64,000 bases of DNA from Bromus sterilis (Eukaryota; Streptophyta; Magnoliopsida; Poales; Poaceae), in contig OX465596.1 of NCBI GenBank assembly GCA_950022295.1, positions 127,080,501 to 127,144,500 of the forward strand, in the 5' to 3' direction. The notes under the pieces were generated by a model, which did not search any database, was not told the origin of the DNA, and saw only the letters and a program-made list of their open reading frames with translations. Of the stretch, positions 1 through 12,329 are shown one piece after another (the first letter of the stretch is position 1; the number at the start of each line of letters is the position of its first letter). Position numbers and translations under genes: made by a program.

Positions 1-384
1 CAATAATTGTTGGCCTCATTGTTATATTGTATTTTGCATTTCTGTAATATAATTAAAATATCTGTAATGCTTTTATTCTTTTATGTAATTCTTTTTTTTT
101 GTTTTCTGTAATTATTTAGTGGCGCATATTGTCAGGACTTAGTGGCGCACTGCGAATGCGCCACCCCTAAGGCCCTTAGGCGTGGCGCATACCAGAATGC
201 GCCACCCCTAAGAGCTTAGAGGTGGCGCATTATGAGATGCGCCACGCCTAAGGGCCTTAGGGGTGGCGCATCCAGAATGCGCCACCTCTAAGCCCTTATT
301 AGTGGCTTGTAGTTAGTGGCGCATCCCTAATGCGCCACTAAACTCAAAAACAGTGCGCCACTATAAGGCTATTCCCTAGTAGTG
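1..384 (-). mobile_element. Terminal part of a CACTA transposon, running off the left edge
   Basis: Read on the minus strand, the sequence from 384 leftwards starts CACTACTAGGGAATAG, a classic CACTA terminus, and leads into an array of GTGGCGCAT/ATGCGCCAC subterminal repeats. The same repeats occur in the host element to the right (8,335-8,505 and 12,893-13,069), so this is a second member of the same family inserted near the 3' end of CACTA-1. It points the same way as CACTA-1: its 5' terminus is at 384 and the rest is outside the window. No coding sequence is visible in this part. The three-base target duplication cannot be checked because the other end is missing. Confidence 0.8.
120..364. 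repeat. Subterminal GTGGCGCAT / ATGCGCCAC inverted repeat array
   Basis: At least six short units alternate between GTGGCGCAT and its complement ATGCGCCAC, spaced by 5-12 bases and joined by CCCCTAAG-type linkers. Paired units form small hairpins. Arrays like this near CACTA ends are the known binding sites of TNPA-type proteins; here the role is inferred from position. Confidence 0.85.
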
Positions 385-3300
385 GGCACTGGTGGGCTGC
401 GCCGGCCCACCCGACTGGCTGGCTGGACGAGGGGCTCATAGTGGATGGGCGGCATCCTTCTTTCATCATGAAAGGCCTTGTGTCACGCAAAGCCTTTAGG
501 CAGACTTCTATCTCCCCATTGGATGGTGCAATGTTGGAGTGGAAGATCGACCCCCTCATTTGTACTTCATGATGGATGATAGTCGCCATTTGCGCTTGGA
601 TGTGAAAGAACTCCTCCTTAAGATTTGCATCGGCGATTTCCGCCTTCCTTTCGGCCCACGCTCTGAGATGACTTGGCAGCGTAAGGTTGCTTTGTTCCTG
701 TACAATCACCCTCATGTGATGAAGGACGTAGTACGCATCGCTCACACTGCCAGCCGGCTGCTTGACGCACGGGAACTGCGTTACGTGGTTGAACACGTTC
801 ACGCCATGTTGATTCTTCCTGAACTTGTGCTTCACCATCTTGCCTCCGGCGAGAGCATCATCCAAAACTCTCATGATATACTTGTAATATTTGTTCTTCA
901 CACTCCCTGAGTCTAAATACACGGCATGCGAGTGTTGCGGTGAAAAGCAGATGAGAACGCAGTCTTGATCGTCACTACATAATTAAAACAGTCCAAAAGG
1001 AATGTTGGAAGAGGACAATGGAAAGCTAAGAAAGCATATATGCTACAGCGGCGAGCGAATTAATTACTTGGGAGAGTAGGTCATTAGTAATGAATCCTTG
1101 CCGGCGTTCTGTAGCATGTAGTCTCTGATGTACCCCGCCGCGAGAGCCGCGTCCCCGTCGTCCATCAAGATGCTTTCACGCATGTAGAAGGGGTCTAATA
1201 TCGCGACGATCGGGGTCATATCTCTCCTCATACTCATAGAAAAGCTGAGCGAGAACAGACGGATAATGTTATGGTCCAGCCGCTTGAGATGGTACAAATT
1301 GAAGATCTCCGAAAACCGCAAGATTATCATATCCGCGGGGATAGTGTTGATGAAGCCCATGTTGAGTGGCACCTTGGCGATGAAAACCGGGTACGAGGGA
1401 TTGTCTTCTCACAGAAGAATCTTCTCTAATGCCATAATACTGTGATGCACACTCTGCGTATCCGAAGTTGCAAGGTCGAGCATGTCCTTAGGTAGCATCG
1501 CCCTACCCACCACATGGATTTCAAACGATAGATCCTTGGGTCTTGGTGGCCCGTCCTGAGCCCGGATCGGCATCGAAGGTTGGCTGCTCGAAGTGATGCT
1601 CTTCTTTCTTTTCCGTCCCTTCTTCTTTTCTGATTTCGAGAAGTAACCGGCCTTTATCTTCTCAGTGGCCGCCTTATGGAGTGTGTACGGGCGGAGAATA
1701 GATCTCCTTGTGGTATCTGCTTGAGGCTCGGTGAAGGCGCAAGCTGCTGGAGACATCTCTTAAGAAGCAGCAAAGATACGCGTGGAGTAAGCAGGTTTCG
1801 CCGCAGGATCAGCTAGACCACGAGCTTCCTCGTCATACTGGTAGGTTCCTTCAACAAGAGGCATGAATAAGTCATCACCTTCGAACGAAGTGTTCATGAA
1901 CTGGTCGGTGTTGATATCATCATCATCAAGATCGTCGTCTTCTTGTTGGGTGCCGATGGGATCATGTGGCGACGGTACGATGACTACCGGTGTTGTCCTA
2001 GGTGTCATGCCCCTTTCCCCCGTCATTAAACGCATTTGGGTCTTCTGCCATGGGAATATTTGGCCGAAACTGTCACTGAGGACTGCCGGCTCGTCCTCAT
2101 CGTAACCGGGGGGTTGAATGGGAGGTTCAACTCTCTCGTAGCTCGAAATCACGAGAGAGATTTGAACCCTATGCATCTCTGGTGCCATCGGCATATTTTG
2201 CATGATTCGATTTTGTGGTTGAAGGATTTTACCTTTGGGAACATCCTTCAACTCGCCGTCCACGACTTGTAATAGAATGCATGGAGTGTCCTCCTGCGAA
2301 ATAGATATATGCATGTAGGGCATCAGAGAGATTCCACTAAAAAAGGCAAGGAGATGAAGTCCTCGTTTGAGTTGCAGACGCTTATAGTTACCTTGAGGGC
2401 GTCGATGTCGGCCAATGAAGAGACCCCGATGATGACGGCGGCCATGCAAGAGACGGAGGGCGCGCTGCCTCCCGTGGCGTCGGTCGCCTATTTGCGCTGC
2501 TGCTGGGTGCATTATTGTTATGCCCCGGTTGCTCGATCGTGGCTGGAGGAGTTACCATCACATCCGCTGCCGCCGCCGCGGTGTTGGCGGCCGGAGTCAA
2601 CAATATGCCGGGAGTCGGTGCGGGAGCCACCACTACAGCGGGAGTTGGGACTGCATGCGCCGCGGTGCCCGAGTTGCTGCCGACCATGCTGGGGACCGGT
2701 ATGGACCCTTTTCCACCACGTTCTTGCCAATTCGCGAGTGACTGCATCATATCTGGAAGGAGGGCGTTCATTGTCTTCGCACTTCGTCCTGGACAAGCTG
2801 CGGAAGCATGTTCACCTTCTCCTCTAGTCCACGAACATAAGCGGCGTCTTCTTCGGTACTTCTCGCCTTGCGCCCCCTCGAACCGGACTGCTCCGCCGGT
2901 TTTCCATAATATTCGGACCAATTTAGGTCCGCACCAAAGCCGAACACACGGCCGGCTGACGATGGCTCCGCCGTCACATCATCAACCTTCTTGACCTTGT
3001 TCAACGCCCTGTTACAGGTGTTGTCCCACGGGCCGGCCGGCTTAACCGACGACTCATGCGATGAGGCAATTTTCATTTCCGCTTGCTGCAGAAAGAATGT
3101 GAAGCATTAAGAAATTGGGAACTTCACTGTAGAATTCAATCGACAAGTTTGCGTGGTAAACTATTTACCATGGCAGTCTTAAACTTCTGAATCTTAGGAT
3201 CGATAACTATCTTGAGGTTTCTTTGTCCTTATAGCTCCGGGCCCTCACAAAGAATTCGGTCTGCGGATCACCTTTGTATTGCTCGAAGGGGTTAGGTATT

Positions 3301-5489
3301 CCCGCAGCAGCGTACTCGGCATCCTCCTTGTCCCATTTAGGCTTGGAACTTCTGTAACCACCGGCTCCGAGATGGTGGTTACCTATGACCTCCGACCGCA
3401 TGGCTTTGCCCTTTGCACTCGTGGCCTTGGCTGGCTCGGACTCACACCTAGCCTTGAAAAGTTTGTAGGTAGCTTCGTCGACCAACGACTCTTTCTCCTT
3501 GAGCTCCTCCCAGGTTTTGTTCTTTTCAATAGTTGCCCTCTTCACCCTGGTTTTCCAACTGGACAAGGCCTTGCTAATCTTCCAGAGGGCCCATGTGTTT
3601 ACTTTGTTTCCTTTGAGTTTTGTGTTATCGTACGGCTCCGGAAACTTGTATCGTCCGTGCAGCTTGTTGATAAGAAGCTGACAATAATTAATATTCTCAC
3701 GTCTCCTGAGGTTAGTTGTGGTGATCGGCACGGTGTTGCGGAGTATCTCCGCGACTTGACGGCCGTACCCTTCCGAAAGACGTTGGGGCTGTTTAGGAAT
3801 CCCGACGGCGGTCACGACAGTAAACTCTTGCCTCATGGTGCCTGACGAGGGGGTGACAACTGGGTTGATCCCCGTCAATTGGCGCCGTCTGTGGGAACTA
3901 CACAGGTTGGAATCACGATCTCGGTGGTGCCGTCTCTAGCAAATCACAACTCAAGGGCTTCTTCAACAGCTACATCAAGATCTACATCAAGCTCACGGAG
4001 AAAACAAGAAAATTTTCGAGCGCGTCACTCGAAGATCGACATCAACAAAAGCGCTCACGCGCAGCCTAAAGGACAAGAAAAACGTCTGTGTTGCGGGCAC
4101 TCGCGACGCCGACTCGGAGCTCATCTCGACGATCCCTTCGATGGAAAGATGCGAAATCCAATTTTCAAAAATCTGTGAAAATTTCAGCAAATACCAATGG
4201 GTGGATCTCCCTCAGCGACCCGCACACTGAAGCACTCTCGGAATATGACGGAACTCCGCGCGACTCCAGCACAAAAATTCCAGACATTGGCTCGGACATC
4301 AAGTTGAAGATCCCTCCGGTGAAAGCATGCGGGATTCAATCCCACATCAGCACAAAAAATTTCAGAAAATTCCAATGGTTAGATCTCCGTCAGCGGCTCT
4401 TGCACTTCAACGCGTTTTTGGATGTACTCAAGATCGCGAATTCCCAATCGCGAATTCGGGTTCAATCTTGACCCACAAGACTTCTACTCCAACTCGACAT
4501 GACATGGATGACTCGCCAAGGTTTTTACATCGACTCACGCTTCTACAACGGCATCACACAATGAGCAATTGAAGAATCCCGCCTGACGCGTCGAGTCCTT
4601 CTCGGTCACTCGCCGCACCATCGACTCCAAGCACACAAATTATCCAACGTCGAGCTCCTTTGTATGGGCTCTCCTGTACCTAGCTCCATCGCGTCGGAGT
4701 CGCCCCATCGAGTTCTCTCGTCACTCGCCGGATAAATTCATCATGACGACTTTGCCACGCAACTCCGCCGCCTCAACACTCGGGGGCTCGCGGACTCGGG
4801 GGCTGAACATCGCAATCGCCGTCACATCGACTCGGTTCTCATCTCGTAGACTGCTCATCGTCGACTGCTCATCTTCGACATCCTCTGCCGCGTCGATCCT
4901 ACAACTAAGTGTTCTTTACATTCTTATGCTATGATTCCAAAACCTTTATACATTCTCGATCAGTCGCCAAAGACGACTACGCAGTCACACACAAACATCT
5001 GAGGGCTACAAAATCATTCTTTGGATCATGCTCAGTTTTATATGCTGTTTATTCGCGTTCGTCAAAATAGTGAGGCTGGGTACCAAAAGGCCGCTCTTGT
5101 CTCCGGGTTCAACAATTCTGGCATCGCGTCCCTGTTACCCGGCAGGAGTTTGCTGCAGGAGGGCCTACTGACAAAAAGACACGCTCAAACTGTATATTCA
5201 GCTACATTTTCCACTCGACAAGAGTGCAATGTCTACAAATCACGTACCTTACAATTGTTTTTTGCACAAGTACACCTTAATACAGTTACACCTTTTTCTC
5301 CTTCTCAGCAGATGCTCGGGGGCTGGGCGCCCTCATGACGCGGCGACGCCAACCTCCTCGTCCACGATTGATCCCTATAACAACTTACGCCTACGACGCA
5401 AGACCCGAGTCGAGCACTTCCTCGGGTGAAAATTACTCGACGACGAAGAAGTCTTGAGTCTATGCTCGACTGCAAGCAGTCGAACATAG

Positions 5490-5700
5490 CCTCGGGGGCT
5501 ACACCCATCGGGAGCGCTGACGCGCACCCGACGAGCACTACTCGCGCATCCGAGAAGAATGAAGGGGTTATCTTAAAAACAACTTGAGCCTATGCGCGAC
5601 TCTACGAGTGGCACATCGCCTCGGGGGACGGGGGCTACTCCCATCGGGAGCGCTGACGCGCACCCGACTACCGCTCGACTCGGCAACTTCTCCCCACCCG
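5490..5700. repeat. Direct repeat in the interior of the small LTR element
   Basis: A block of the form CTCGGGGGCTAC..CCATCGGGAGCGCTGACGCGCACCCGAC occurs twice (about 5,490-5,540 and 5,620-5,670), and a third weaker copy of CCCATCGGGAGC is at about 5,756. The repeats resemble the polypurine end of the interior, which suggests slippage or template switching during reverse transcription. Confidence 0.6.
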
Positions 5701-5881
5701 ACGATGAAACAAGAAGAAGAACCTGACTAAAATTTCGATGCTTCATCCAAATACTCCCATCGGGAGCATACTCACGACATCTTCGACCGTTCATCAGCAA
5801 TTGACCGACACGCACTACGGCGGCTACTGCAGATTCGAGTCCCTGCGCGACTCTTCGAGTCCCCAAGCACTCGGGGGCTAC

Positions 5882-6489
5882 TGACGAGGGGGTGACCCCC
5901 CGACTCCTCTACGAGAGGGTACCTGGTGCGTGTCATGGCTGGCGGCCCACCAGGGGCCCACTCGTGGACACCGACATGATGGAATAAGACGGGAAGCCGA
6001 AGACTTGAGGCGCAAGACAAGGACTCCTACTTGTAGTCGACTAGGACTCTTGTAAACCCTACCTGGCTATCTATATAAAGCGAGGTAGGGGCACCTCTCT
6101 AGATCATCTAACCACAACAGAAGCTCTCAATCCCCACGCATAGGACTAGACAGATCTCTCTCCACCAAAGCCCTCATGGCACCTCTGTACATCATCATCA
6201 ATACAAGATCAGACAAGCAGCATGTAGGGTTTCCCCTCCGGGGGCTTGAAGCTGGGTAAATCGTGCCCCATGTGTCGCTTGTCCGCCTTCCAAGGAAAGC
6301 AATACACAATATGTAACCCTAGCCTTGAGCGCTCTAGCCTCGGCATCCACTGTAATCGCATCTCCCTCATCAATAATATCGAGCAGGAACGTGTCCTCCT
6401 GTTTGCCGACGAGCTATCGTCCAACCTGTGCCTCTCATGACTAACCCAGGGTCCCTGACCATGGGATTAGCCGGGCTTGATCCCCGTCA
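5882..6489 (+). repeat. Right LTR of the 3,843-6,489 element, with TATA box
   Basis: The LTR runs from TGACGAGGGG to CCCCGTCA. A TATA box (TATATAAAG) is at 6,072-6,080, followed by short pyrimidine-rich sequence where transcription could begin. No protein is encoded. Confidence 0.75.
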
Positions 6490-6850
6490 GTGCCGACCTT
6501 GCTCGGTTTCCGATTCCTCTTCTTCAACTGGGTACCATCTGTGTTGGAGCCACCGGTCCCATCATCCTCGCCGGTGTTCCTCTCGCCGTCTGTCGTAGCG
6601 GCCTCCTCCTCCATGTCATCATCCGATGAGTCCGACTCCGACTCTATCTCCTCCACATACTCCTTCTCGCCCGGAGGTACTTCCTCTTCTCTCTGCTCCT
6701 CGACCTCCTCCTGGGAGTATTCCCAAAATTGCATCCTTTTTTCCCGGCTGTGAAGAAGGACCGGCGTCGGCTCCGGTCGACATGTTTGCACTAGTAAAAT
6801 ATTAAGAAATGCAACTACTTAATTAATTAGCACAATAAATAAATGAAACT

Positions 6851-6943
6851 ACTCTCATGTTAAGAAAAATAGCAAAGGTACGTCATGCACGAATTAACGG
6901 AAAAATTCGGCATGACCTTTGCTATTTTTCTTAACATGAGAGT
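6851..6943. repeat. Perfect 29-bp inverted repeat (hairpin) upstream of the CACTA-1 second gene
   Basis: The left arm 6,851-6,879 and the right arm 6,915-6,943 are exact reverse complements, with a 35-base loop. The inner part of the right arm contains the GGCATGACCTTTGCTA core also found upstream of the other CACTA genes in this window. It lies about 70 bases in front of the ATG at 6,783 on the minus strand, so it would sit in the leader or the last leader intron of that gene. Confidence 0.85.
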
Positions 6944-8029
6944 GCCCCATTCTCAACTGAAAGGGAAGTTAATCAACATTTTGGGAGAAAGGGGATAATA
7001 AGAGTTCCTGCACAAAACAAATGCCTACATGTAGGCATAACCAACACATATATAGTGTAGAACAATGCACTAAAATGTATATTCAAACAGTAGATATTCA
7101 AACAACATATATATAGGTAAATTTCATATGGTAAAAAAGATCAGGCATGTGGATAAAAGATGACCTTGACTAAACCAGTGGACAAACATGATGAGATGAA
7201 CCTGATGAGATCATGTAACAATGGCACATCAAAATATAAAACTATCGAAGAACAGATTCTACACTTGCTGGTTTCATCATTATGTTCATGATCATGTAAC
7301 AATGGCACATCAAAAATTCCCTAGCTAATTTAGAGATTTTGCATGGAGTAAACTTTAGCTACTTCAGTTTCTTCATTTAAAATGAAGTTAATGTTCAGAC
7401 TTTAGACCAACTATGACATATATATTCACTTTAAGCACTAACTGTTCAGTTTATGCACTAAATATAAGTACATGGGCACCAGGAACATAGCCTACATTGC
7501 TACCACCAGGAAATTATTTATATATAAGTGGTGCATGTGTGTTCTACATTTAGCAATTTTGTGCACTAAGCAATAATCCTAGCAATAATCCTAGCAGTAA
7601 GCAATAATCCTAGCAGTAAGAAATAATCCTAGCTATTTAGATTGAATGTACAGTAGCAAAATTAATATTGGAGCACATAACCAAGCAATTTTTAACTACT
7701 ATGCCACACAAACTACAATGATCCCAACAGCTAGCTTTCAAGTGCAGAAATTTTGAGTGTTTTAATTGTAACATGATGTCCAACACAGAGCATTTCATTT
7801 GTCAAATAATCCTAGCTTTCAAACTACAATGATCAGCACAGAGAGCATTGCATTTTTCAAAAACAAAATAAAAACACCCTCTAAGCTACCAGTCCTCTGT
7901 AACTGAACCAACATGCACAACATTTTCACCATCATCAACAACAGTGTTGGCATTGCATCAATTCCACATGAACAAAAAAGCAAGCCCATCTCACGGTAAC
8001 ACCCAAATCGACAAGCACCGCGGGGAGAA
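6944..8029 (-). other. Non-coding leader/intron region of the CACTA-1 second gene
   Basis: This AT-rich stretch has no supported reading frame. It holds a short tandem array of AGCAATAATCCT-type units (about 7,565-7,632). By comparison with CACTA-2 it is probably the first intron of the second gene. Confidence 0.5.
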
Positions 8030-8300
8030 GGCGCGTGCTTGATGGCGGCGACGGCCGGAGGCGAGGCTGAGGCGCGGCCACAACTGCGGGCATCGAGGCT
8101 GAGGCGCGGCGGCGACTGCGCGGGCTCGGGAAGGCACGTGCTTGATGGCGGCGGCGGTCGGAGGTGAGGCAGAGGCGCGTCGGCGACTTCGGGCTCCGGG
8201 ATGGCGGCTCCGGTTGCGTCGAGGGAGGCTCCGGCATTGAGGGGAAGGGGCGAGGGCTCCGGTGAGTCGACGGCTAGGGAGGGGAATGGTTGCTTTGCGA
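8030..8300 (-). promoter_or_regulatory. GC-rich leader block of the CACTA-1 second gene
   Basis: A GC-rich block with repeated GCGGCGGC/GAGGCTGAGGCGCG motifs lies right next to the internal repeat array. The equivalent block in CACTA-2 (21,808-21,985) ends in a splice donor and begins next to a TATA-like box, so I read this as a 5' leader exon and promoter region. The open frames over it are explained by base composition. Confidence 0.45.
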
Positions 8301-8334
8301 GCAGGGGAAGGCGTAGGTGGTTAGGTCAAGGCTT

Positions 8335-8505
8335 AGGGGTGGCGCATTTTGTAGAAATGCGCCACCAAGTGGATCCTTATGCGTGGCGCATTTCTACAGA
8401 ATGCGCCACGCATAAGGATACACTTGGTGGCTCTTTTCTACAAAATGCGCCACCCCTAATATCACTTAGTCGCGCATTGGGGCTGAATGCGCCATCCCTA
8501 AGCAC
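8335..8505. repeat. Internal copy of the subterminal repeat array, CACTA-1
   Basis: Alternating GTGGCGCAT and ATGCGCCAC units form nested hairpins, identical in type to those at 120-364 and 12,893-13,069. The array stands between the 3' end of the transposase relic and the GC-rich leader of the second gene, far from either terminus. Confidence 0.85.
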
Positions 8506-8635
8506 CATTTCATTTTTTTATTTAATGTTTAACCATTTCATTTTTTTTAATTAATGTTTTACCATTTCATTTTTTAATTAATGTTTAACCATTTCATTTT
8601 ATTAATTAATGTTTAACCATTTCATTTTATTTGCG
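8506..8635. repeat. AT-rich tandem repeat, about 30-bp unit
   Basis: About four units of AACCATTTCATTTTTTAATT plus AATGTTT follow the internal array. They appear to be a short minisatellite. No function is evident. Confidence 0.8.
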
Positions 8636-8845
8636 GGCTGACCACTTGATATTTTTTGCGGGCTAACCATTCCATTCCTTCGATCCATGCATTCTAGAAA
8701 AATAGCAAAGAATCATTTTAAGGAGTTAGGCCTGGTGCTTCGATTGTGTATCATCGATGTTCATACACTTCAAACTATGATCCAAACATAAGAATGTGAT
8801 CATAAATTACAAAATATTTTCTTAAATTTGGAGCTAGCTATCTAG

Positions 8846-11800
8846 CTATCGTTTCCTCACGATCTTCTTCTTTCCCTTCTTTGTCGTGGTTGAATAATTT
8901 AGCCCCGGGACGCCTTCACTTTTCCTCTTGAATGGGAGACCTTTCTTCGGTAGGGTTGTGGTGTATGTATCCTTAGCGGCATAGTCATCTTCCATCTTCG
9001 GGTCGCCGTAATTGTCAAAGTCTTGCTCGTTGGCGACTCCATCCATTCCGATGAGGTTTATTTTTCCTCTCTTCACTACAACGCGACTCGTCTTTGATGA
9101 GTCGGTAATGAAGAAGCATTGGTCCACTTGGCTAGCCAGTACCCATGGCTCATTTTTTGCATTGACGTTTGCGCCCGCAGGCTTGGATTTTTCTTCGGGT
9201 ATAATCATGGTCGTGAAGTACCGCTCTTCTTTTACGACGCTCTTGGCCCATCTCACACGGAACATCGGCACCTACTCTCCACAGTAGTTGAGCTCGCATA
9301 TGTCCTGGATCCTTCCGTAGAATCTTTCCTTGATGTCATCGGTGTAGAATATCCCCGTTACCCCTGAGTTCTGGTAATCGCAGTTATTGTCCTTTTCCTC
9401 CGTGTAGAATGTGTAGCCGTTGATATCATACGCTTGATAGATCATCAGGTTGCGTGTGGCACCCTGTGACAAGGTGAATATCATCTTTTCTTCCTCGGAA
9501 GCGTTCCTTCGCGGGGGATTAGCACGAAGTTCGTCCCTGAACCAAGTCATGAAACCGGAGTTGTGCTCTTTGATTAGCCATGGATCTCGGTCCGTTATCT
9601 GCAGGCCCAGTTCACTGTACTTTTTCCTGATTACATCCTTGTGCTTTAATATCCAAGGATCAACCAGCTGGATGTGTTGTAGCACGACTAGGCTTGCTCT
9701 TTCAAAGTCGATGTCTCGACCGTCAAAGTTGACATGCATTGCGCGGCTTCTCTCATGGTGACCACAACCATCGGTCCTGCCAAAGTTCTTGTTGACGGCC
9801 AGACCAATGGGGTTCTCGGTGTTGAGATAATTCTTACAAAAAGAGATGCACTCTTCGGTTAGAAAGCCCTTCGCTATGCTTGCATCTGAATGGAATCTGT
9901 TACGAACGTATTTTTTGATGTGTCCATTCATCCTTTCGAATGGCATCATGCTGCGCAGAAACTCAGGCCCGAGTTGGATGATATCTCCACGACGTGGATC
10001 AGCAGATGCACCATAATGTCGAAGAATGCGGGCGGGAAATAGATCTCAAGCTCGCATAGTATGAGCACGATCTCCTCCTGTAGCCTTTTGAGTTGCGTAG
10101 CGCAAATCAAGTTCCGGGAGATGATGTCAAAAAAGTTGCAAAGGCCAAACAACGTTTTACGGACGTGCTCATCCATTATCCCTCCGATCGCAACCGGTAG
10201 AATCTGCATCATCAGCACGGCACAGTCGTGAGATTTCATCCTGCTGAAACGTTTCTTCGCCTCGTCTAGGTATCTGCTTATCTTCCCCGCGTAGCCGTTC
10301 GAAAATTTTACTCCTATGAGGCAGTGGATAAACCGCTTGATCTCCTCCTCGCACAAAGTGAAGCATGCCGGGGGGCAGTGATCAATACCGGTCTTCTTCT
10401 TGGTCGCCCTTTTTCGTATGCGAGAGTTTTGTGTTTCCATGTCCTCTTCCTCCTCCGGCTCATCATCGTCGTCACTAGGGGGGTGAAGTTCCCTCCTGAT
10501 GCCAATAAATTTCAAGTCATTCCTTGATTTTGTCCCGTCCTTGGTCTTCTCCGGCATGTTGAGCAGCGTGCCAAACAAACTCTCGCACACGTTCTTTGGG
10601 ATATGCATGAGATCAAGGCTATGAGGACTGCGGAGGAGACTCCAGTATTCCAAATCCCAGAAAACAGACCTCGCTTTCCATACCCTCATGAACGGCTGAG
10701 TCTTCTTTTTTTTCTTTCCCGGCGCGGGGCACTCTTTCCAATTTTTCAGCAAGTTGTCGATTTCTTTACCACTCCTTCGAGCTGGGGGTGCTCGGAGCTC
10801 CTCGGTTCCATTGAGAAGATGTCCCTATTTTCTCCACATGTGTTTCTTGGGAAGCCACCTCCAAGACCCCCTAGAACACGGTTTTTGAAGATCCAGGATC
10901 TTTAGGTAGCTGGCGGTACATTGTATTATCCATGCACCTAACGCATGCACAGAATCCTTGGACCACCTGCCCTGAGAAATATCCGTATCCGAGATAGTCG
11001 TGCACCGTCGTGATCACCGCGACTTTCATTGGGAAATACTCTTTTGCGGCAGCATCCCACGTATTGACTCCGTCTTTCCATAACTTTTCTAGCTCCTCTT
11101 TCAACAGTGGAAGATATAGATTGAGGTCCGTACCTAGTTGGTTTGGCCCATACTTTTTCTTCATGCACTTCCAGGGTGGAAGGTTGTATATGCATACAAA
11201 CACGGTCCAGGTACTATGTGTGCTGCTCTGGCCGCCAAACAGATTGACTCCATCGGCGCTCACACCAATCGTGAGGTTCCTTGGTTCTTCCTCAAAATCT
11301 GGGTATTCGAGGTCCAACGCAGTCCATTGGCTACCATCTGAAGGGTGCCTCAGCATGTCCTCCTTTTCCAGATCCGGTTCGGATCATCCTCTTTTAGCTT
11401 CTTTCTATCTGCGTGCCAGGTCATGATCTTTTCTTCCTCGGGATCTACGAAATACCTCTGCAAACGAGGAGTGTGATCGGAAAGTACCATACCCCTTTTC
11501 TCTTCGTCCTCACCCCGATAGATCATTCAATCATTTATGCAGACATGGTATTTAACGTGCGAAAGATCGACAGGGCACAGGACTTTCTTGGCCTCAGCGA
11601 TACTAGTTGGACACGTGTTGCTCTTCGGAAGACGATCGTGCCAGAATGCCATGTTATCATCGAAGCTTTCGTCGGTCCATTTGTGTTTTTCCTTCATCTC
11701 CATAGCCCGAAGTGTTACATTCAAGCGGGTATCCCCATCGTTGCATCCTTCATACAACTTCGTAACCGCGTCTTTCTCGAGTTGCGCCATCTTGGCTTTC

Positions 11801-12267
11801 TCTCTAGTTGCACCTCTTGTGTTCAACGCCTCTTTGAGAAGAAGCTCTTGAACATGAGGGTCCCGCACCCAGCTTGAATCCTCATCATATCCGACATCTT
11901 GATCTTCATGTCCGGCATCTTGATCTACATGATCTGCTTTGGCATCTTCTTCATGATCATGTACGGTATGCTCTTCGTCTTCTCGCCCGCCGATGTTGTC
12001 CGGTTGCCCTTCCTCATTTACTGGCGCCCCACCATTGACGTTCTCCTCCTCACCAGCTTCATCACTTATCCATCGTGTGTAGACATCCATCAAACCACTA
12101 CGCTTCAGGTGTCTTTGCAATATTCCGAAATCAGGCTCGGTCACGCACTGCAATTTGTATCTCCGACGCGGACATCTTATATCCGACCTATTCTTCCTTA
12201 GCATGTCGTTTGTCGCACATTTCATCCACCTTGCCACGGTGATATCGCTCAGCATCTCGCGGACCAT
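8846..12267 (-). pseudogene. CACTA-1 tnp2-type transposase, broken
   Basis: The domains run in the usual order for plant CACTA TNPD/tnp2 transposases: transposase-associated domain (12,267 to about 12,060, ending DVYTRWISD), Tnp2 core (about 11,640-9,990, with VSADGVNLFG, SLDLMHIPKNV and MKSHDCAVLMMQ), DUF4218 (MMPFERMNGHIKKYVRN near 9,940) and DUF4216 (YGRIQDICELNY near 9,300, FRVRWAKSV near 9,260), ending in a basic tail at 8,846. It is clearly inactive. The codon after HVCIND is TGA (about 11,529); the CPVC-type cysteine segment present in CACTA-2 is deleted; there is a frameshift near 11,357-11,380, a TAG near 10,870 and a one-base deletion at about 9,985-9,992. The family cuts and pastes CACTA elements in the nucleus. 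Confidence 0.93.
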
Positions 12268-12329
12268 GGTTGATCACCTGCGTGCACAGAGAGAGCAACA
12301 CAATTATATATCATAGTCGTCGCCGGAAA

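Larger units (their letters stand above)
3843..6489 (+). mobile_element. Small non-autonomous LTR retrotransposon, complete, TSD gtgcc
   Basis: The ends read TGACGAGGGG and ATCCCCGTCA, and the five bases gtgcc flank both sides (3,838-3,842 and 6,490-6,494). The left LTR is only 35 bp (3,843-3,877), while the right LTR is 608 bp (5,882-6,489); the left copy keeps the first about 15 and last about 20 bases, so it has an internal deletion. A primer-binding site TGGCGCCGTCTGTGGGA follows at 3,880-3,896, and a purine-rich tract ending CTCGGGGGCTAC precedes the right LTR. The 2.0 kb interior has no gag or pol that I can recognise. It lies inside exon 1 of the CACTA-1 second gene, and removing it with one TSD copy restores the reading line. 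Confidence 0.85.
430..6783 (-). pseudogene. CACTA-1 second gene: acidic / Ulp1-like accessory protein, broken
   Basis: Likely four coding exons, matched to the CACTA-2 counterpart. Exon 1 starts at ATG 6,783 (MST start shared with CACTA-2), has a Glu/Asp/Ser-rich stretch, and is split by the 3,843-6,489 insertion before continuing to about 3,180. Exon 2 spans about 3,087-2,395 (contains WDNTCNRALN, ending SLADIDALK before a GT donor). Exon 3 runs from about 2,293 to 1,385 and exon 4 from about 975 to 430. Exons 3-4 resemble a C48/Ulp1 peptidase fold (DPFYMRES, HAVYLDSG, CVKQPAGSVSDAYYVLHHM), but the expected catalytic Cys is Ala here and the upstream His is not evident. Damage: frameshift in an A/T run at 6,737-6,742, TAA at 1,760-1,762, others. 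The role in CACTA elements is unproven; a TNPA-like DNA-binding or accessory function is inferred. Confidence 0.7.

Noticed and set aside
539..910. Plus-strand open frame opposite the second CACTA-1 gene
   Set aside because: It is the antisense shadow of the Ulp1-like exon, which has the conserved protein motifs.
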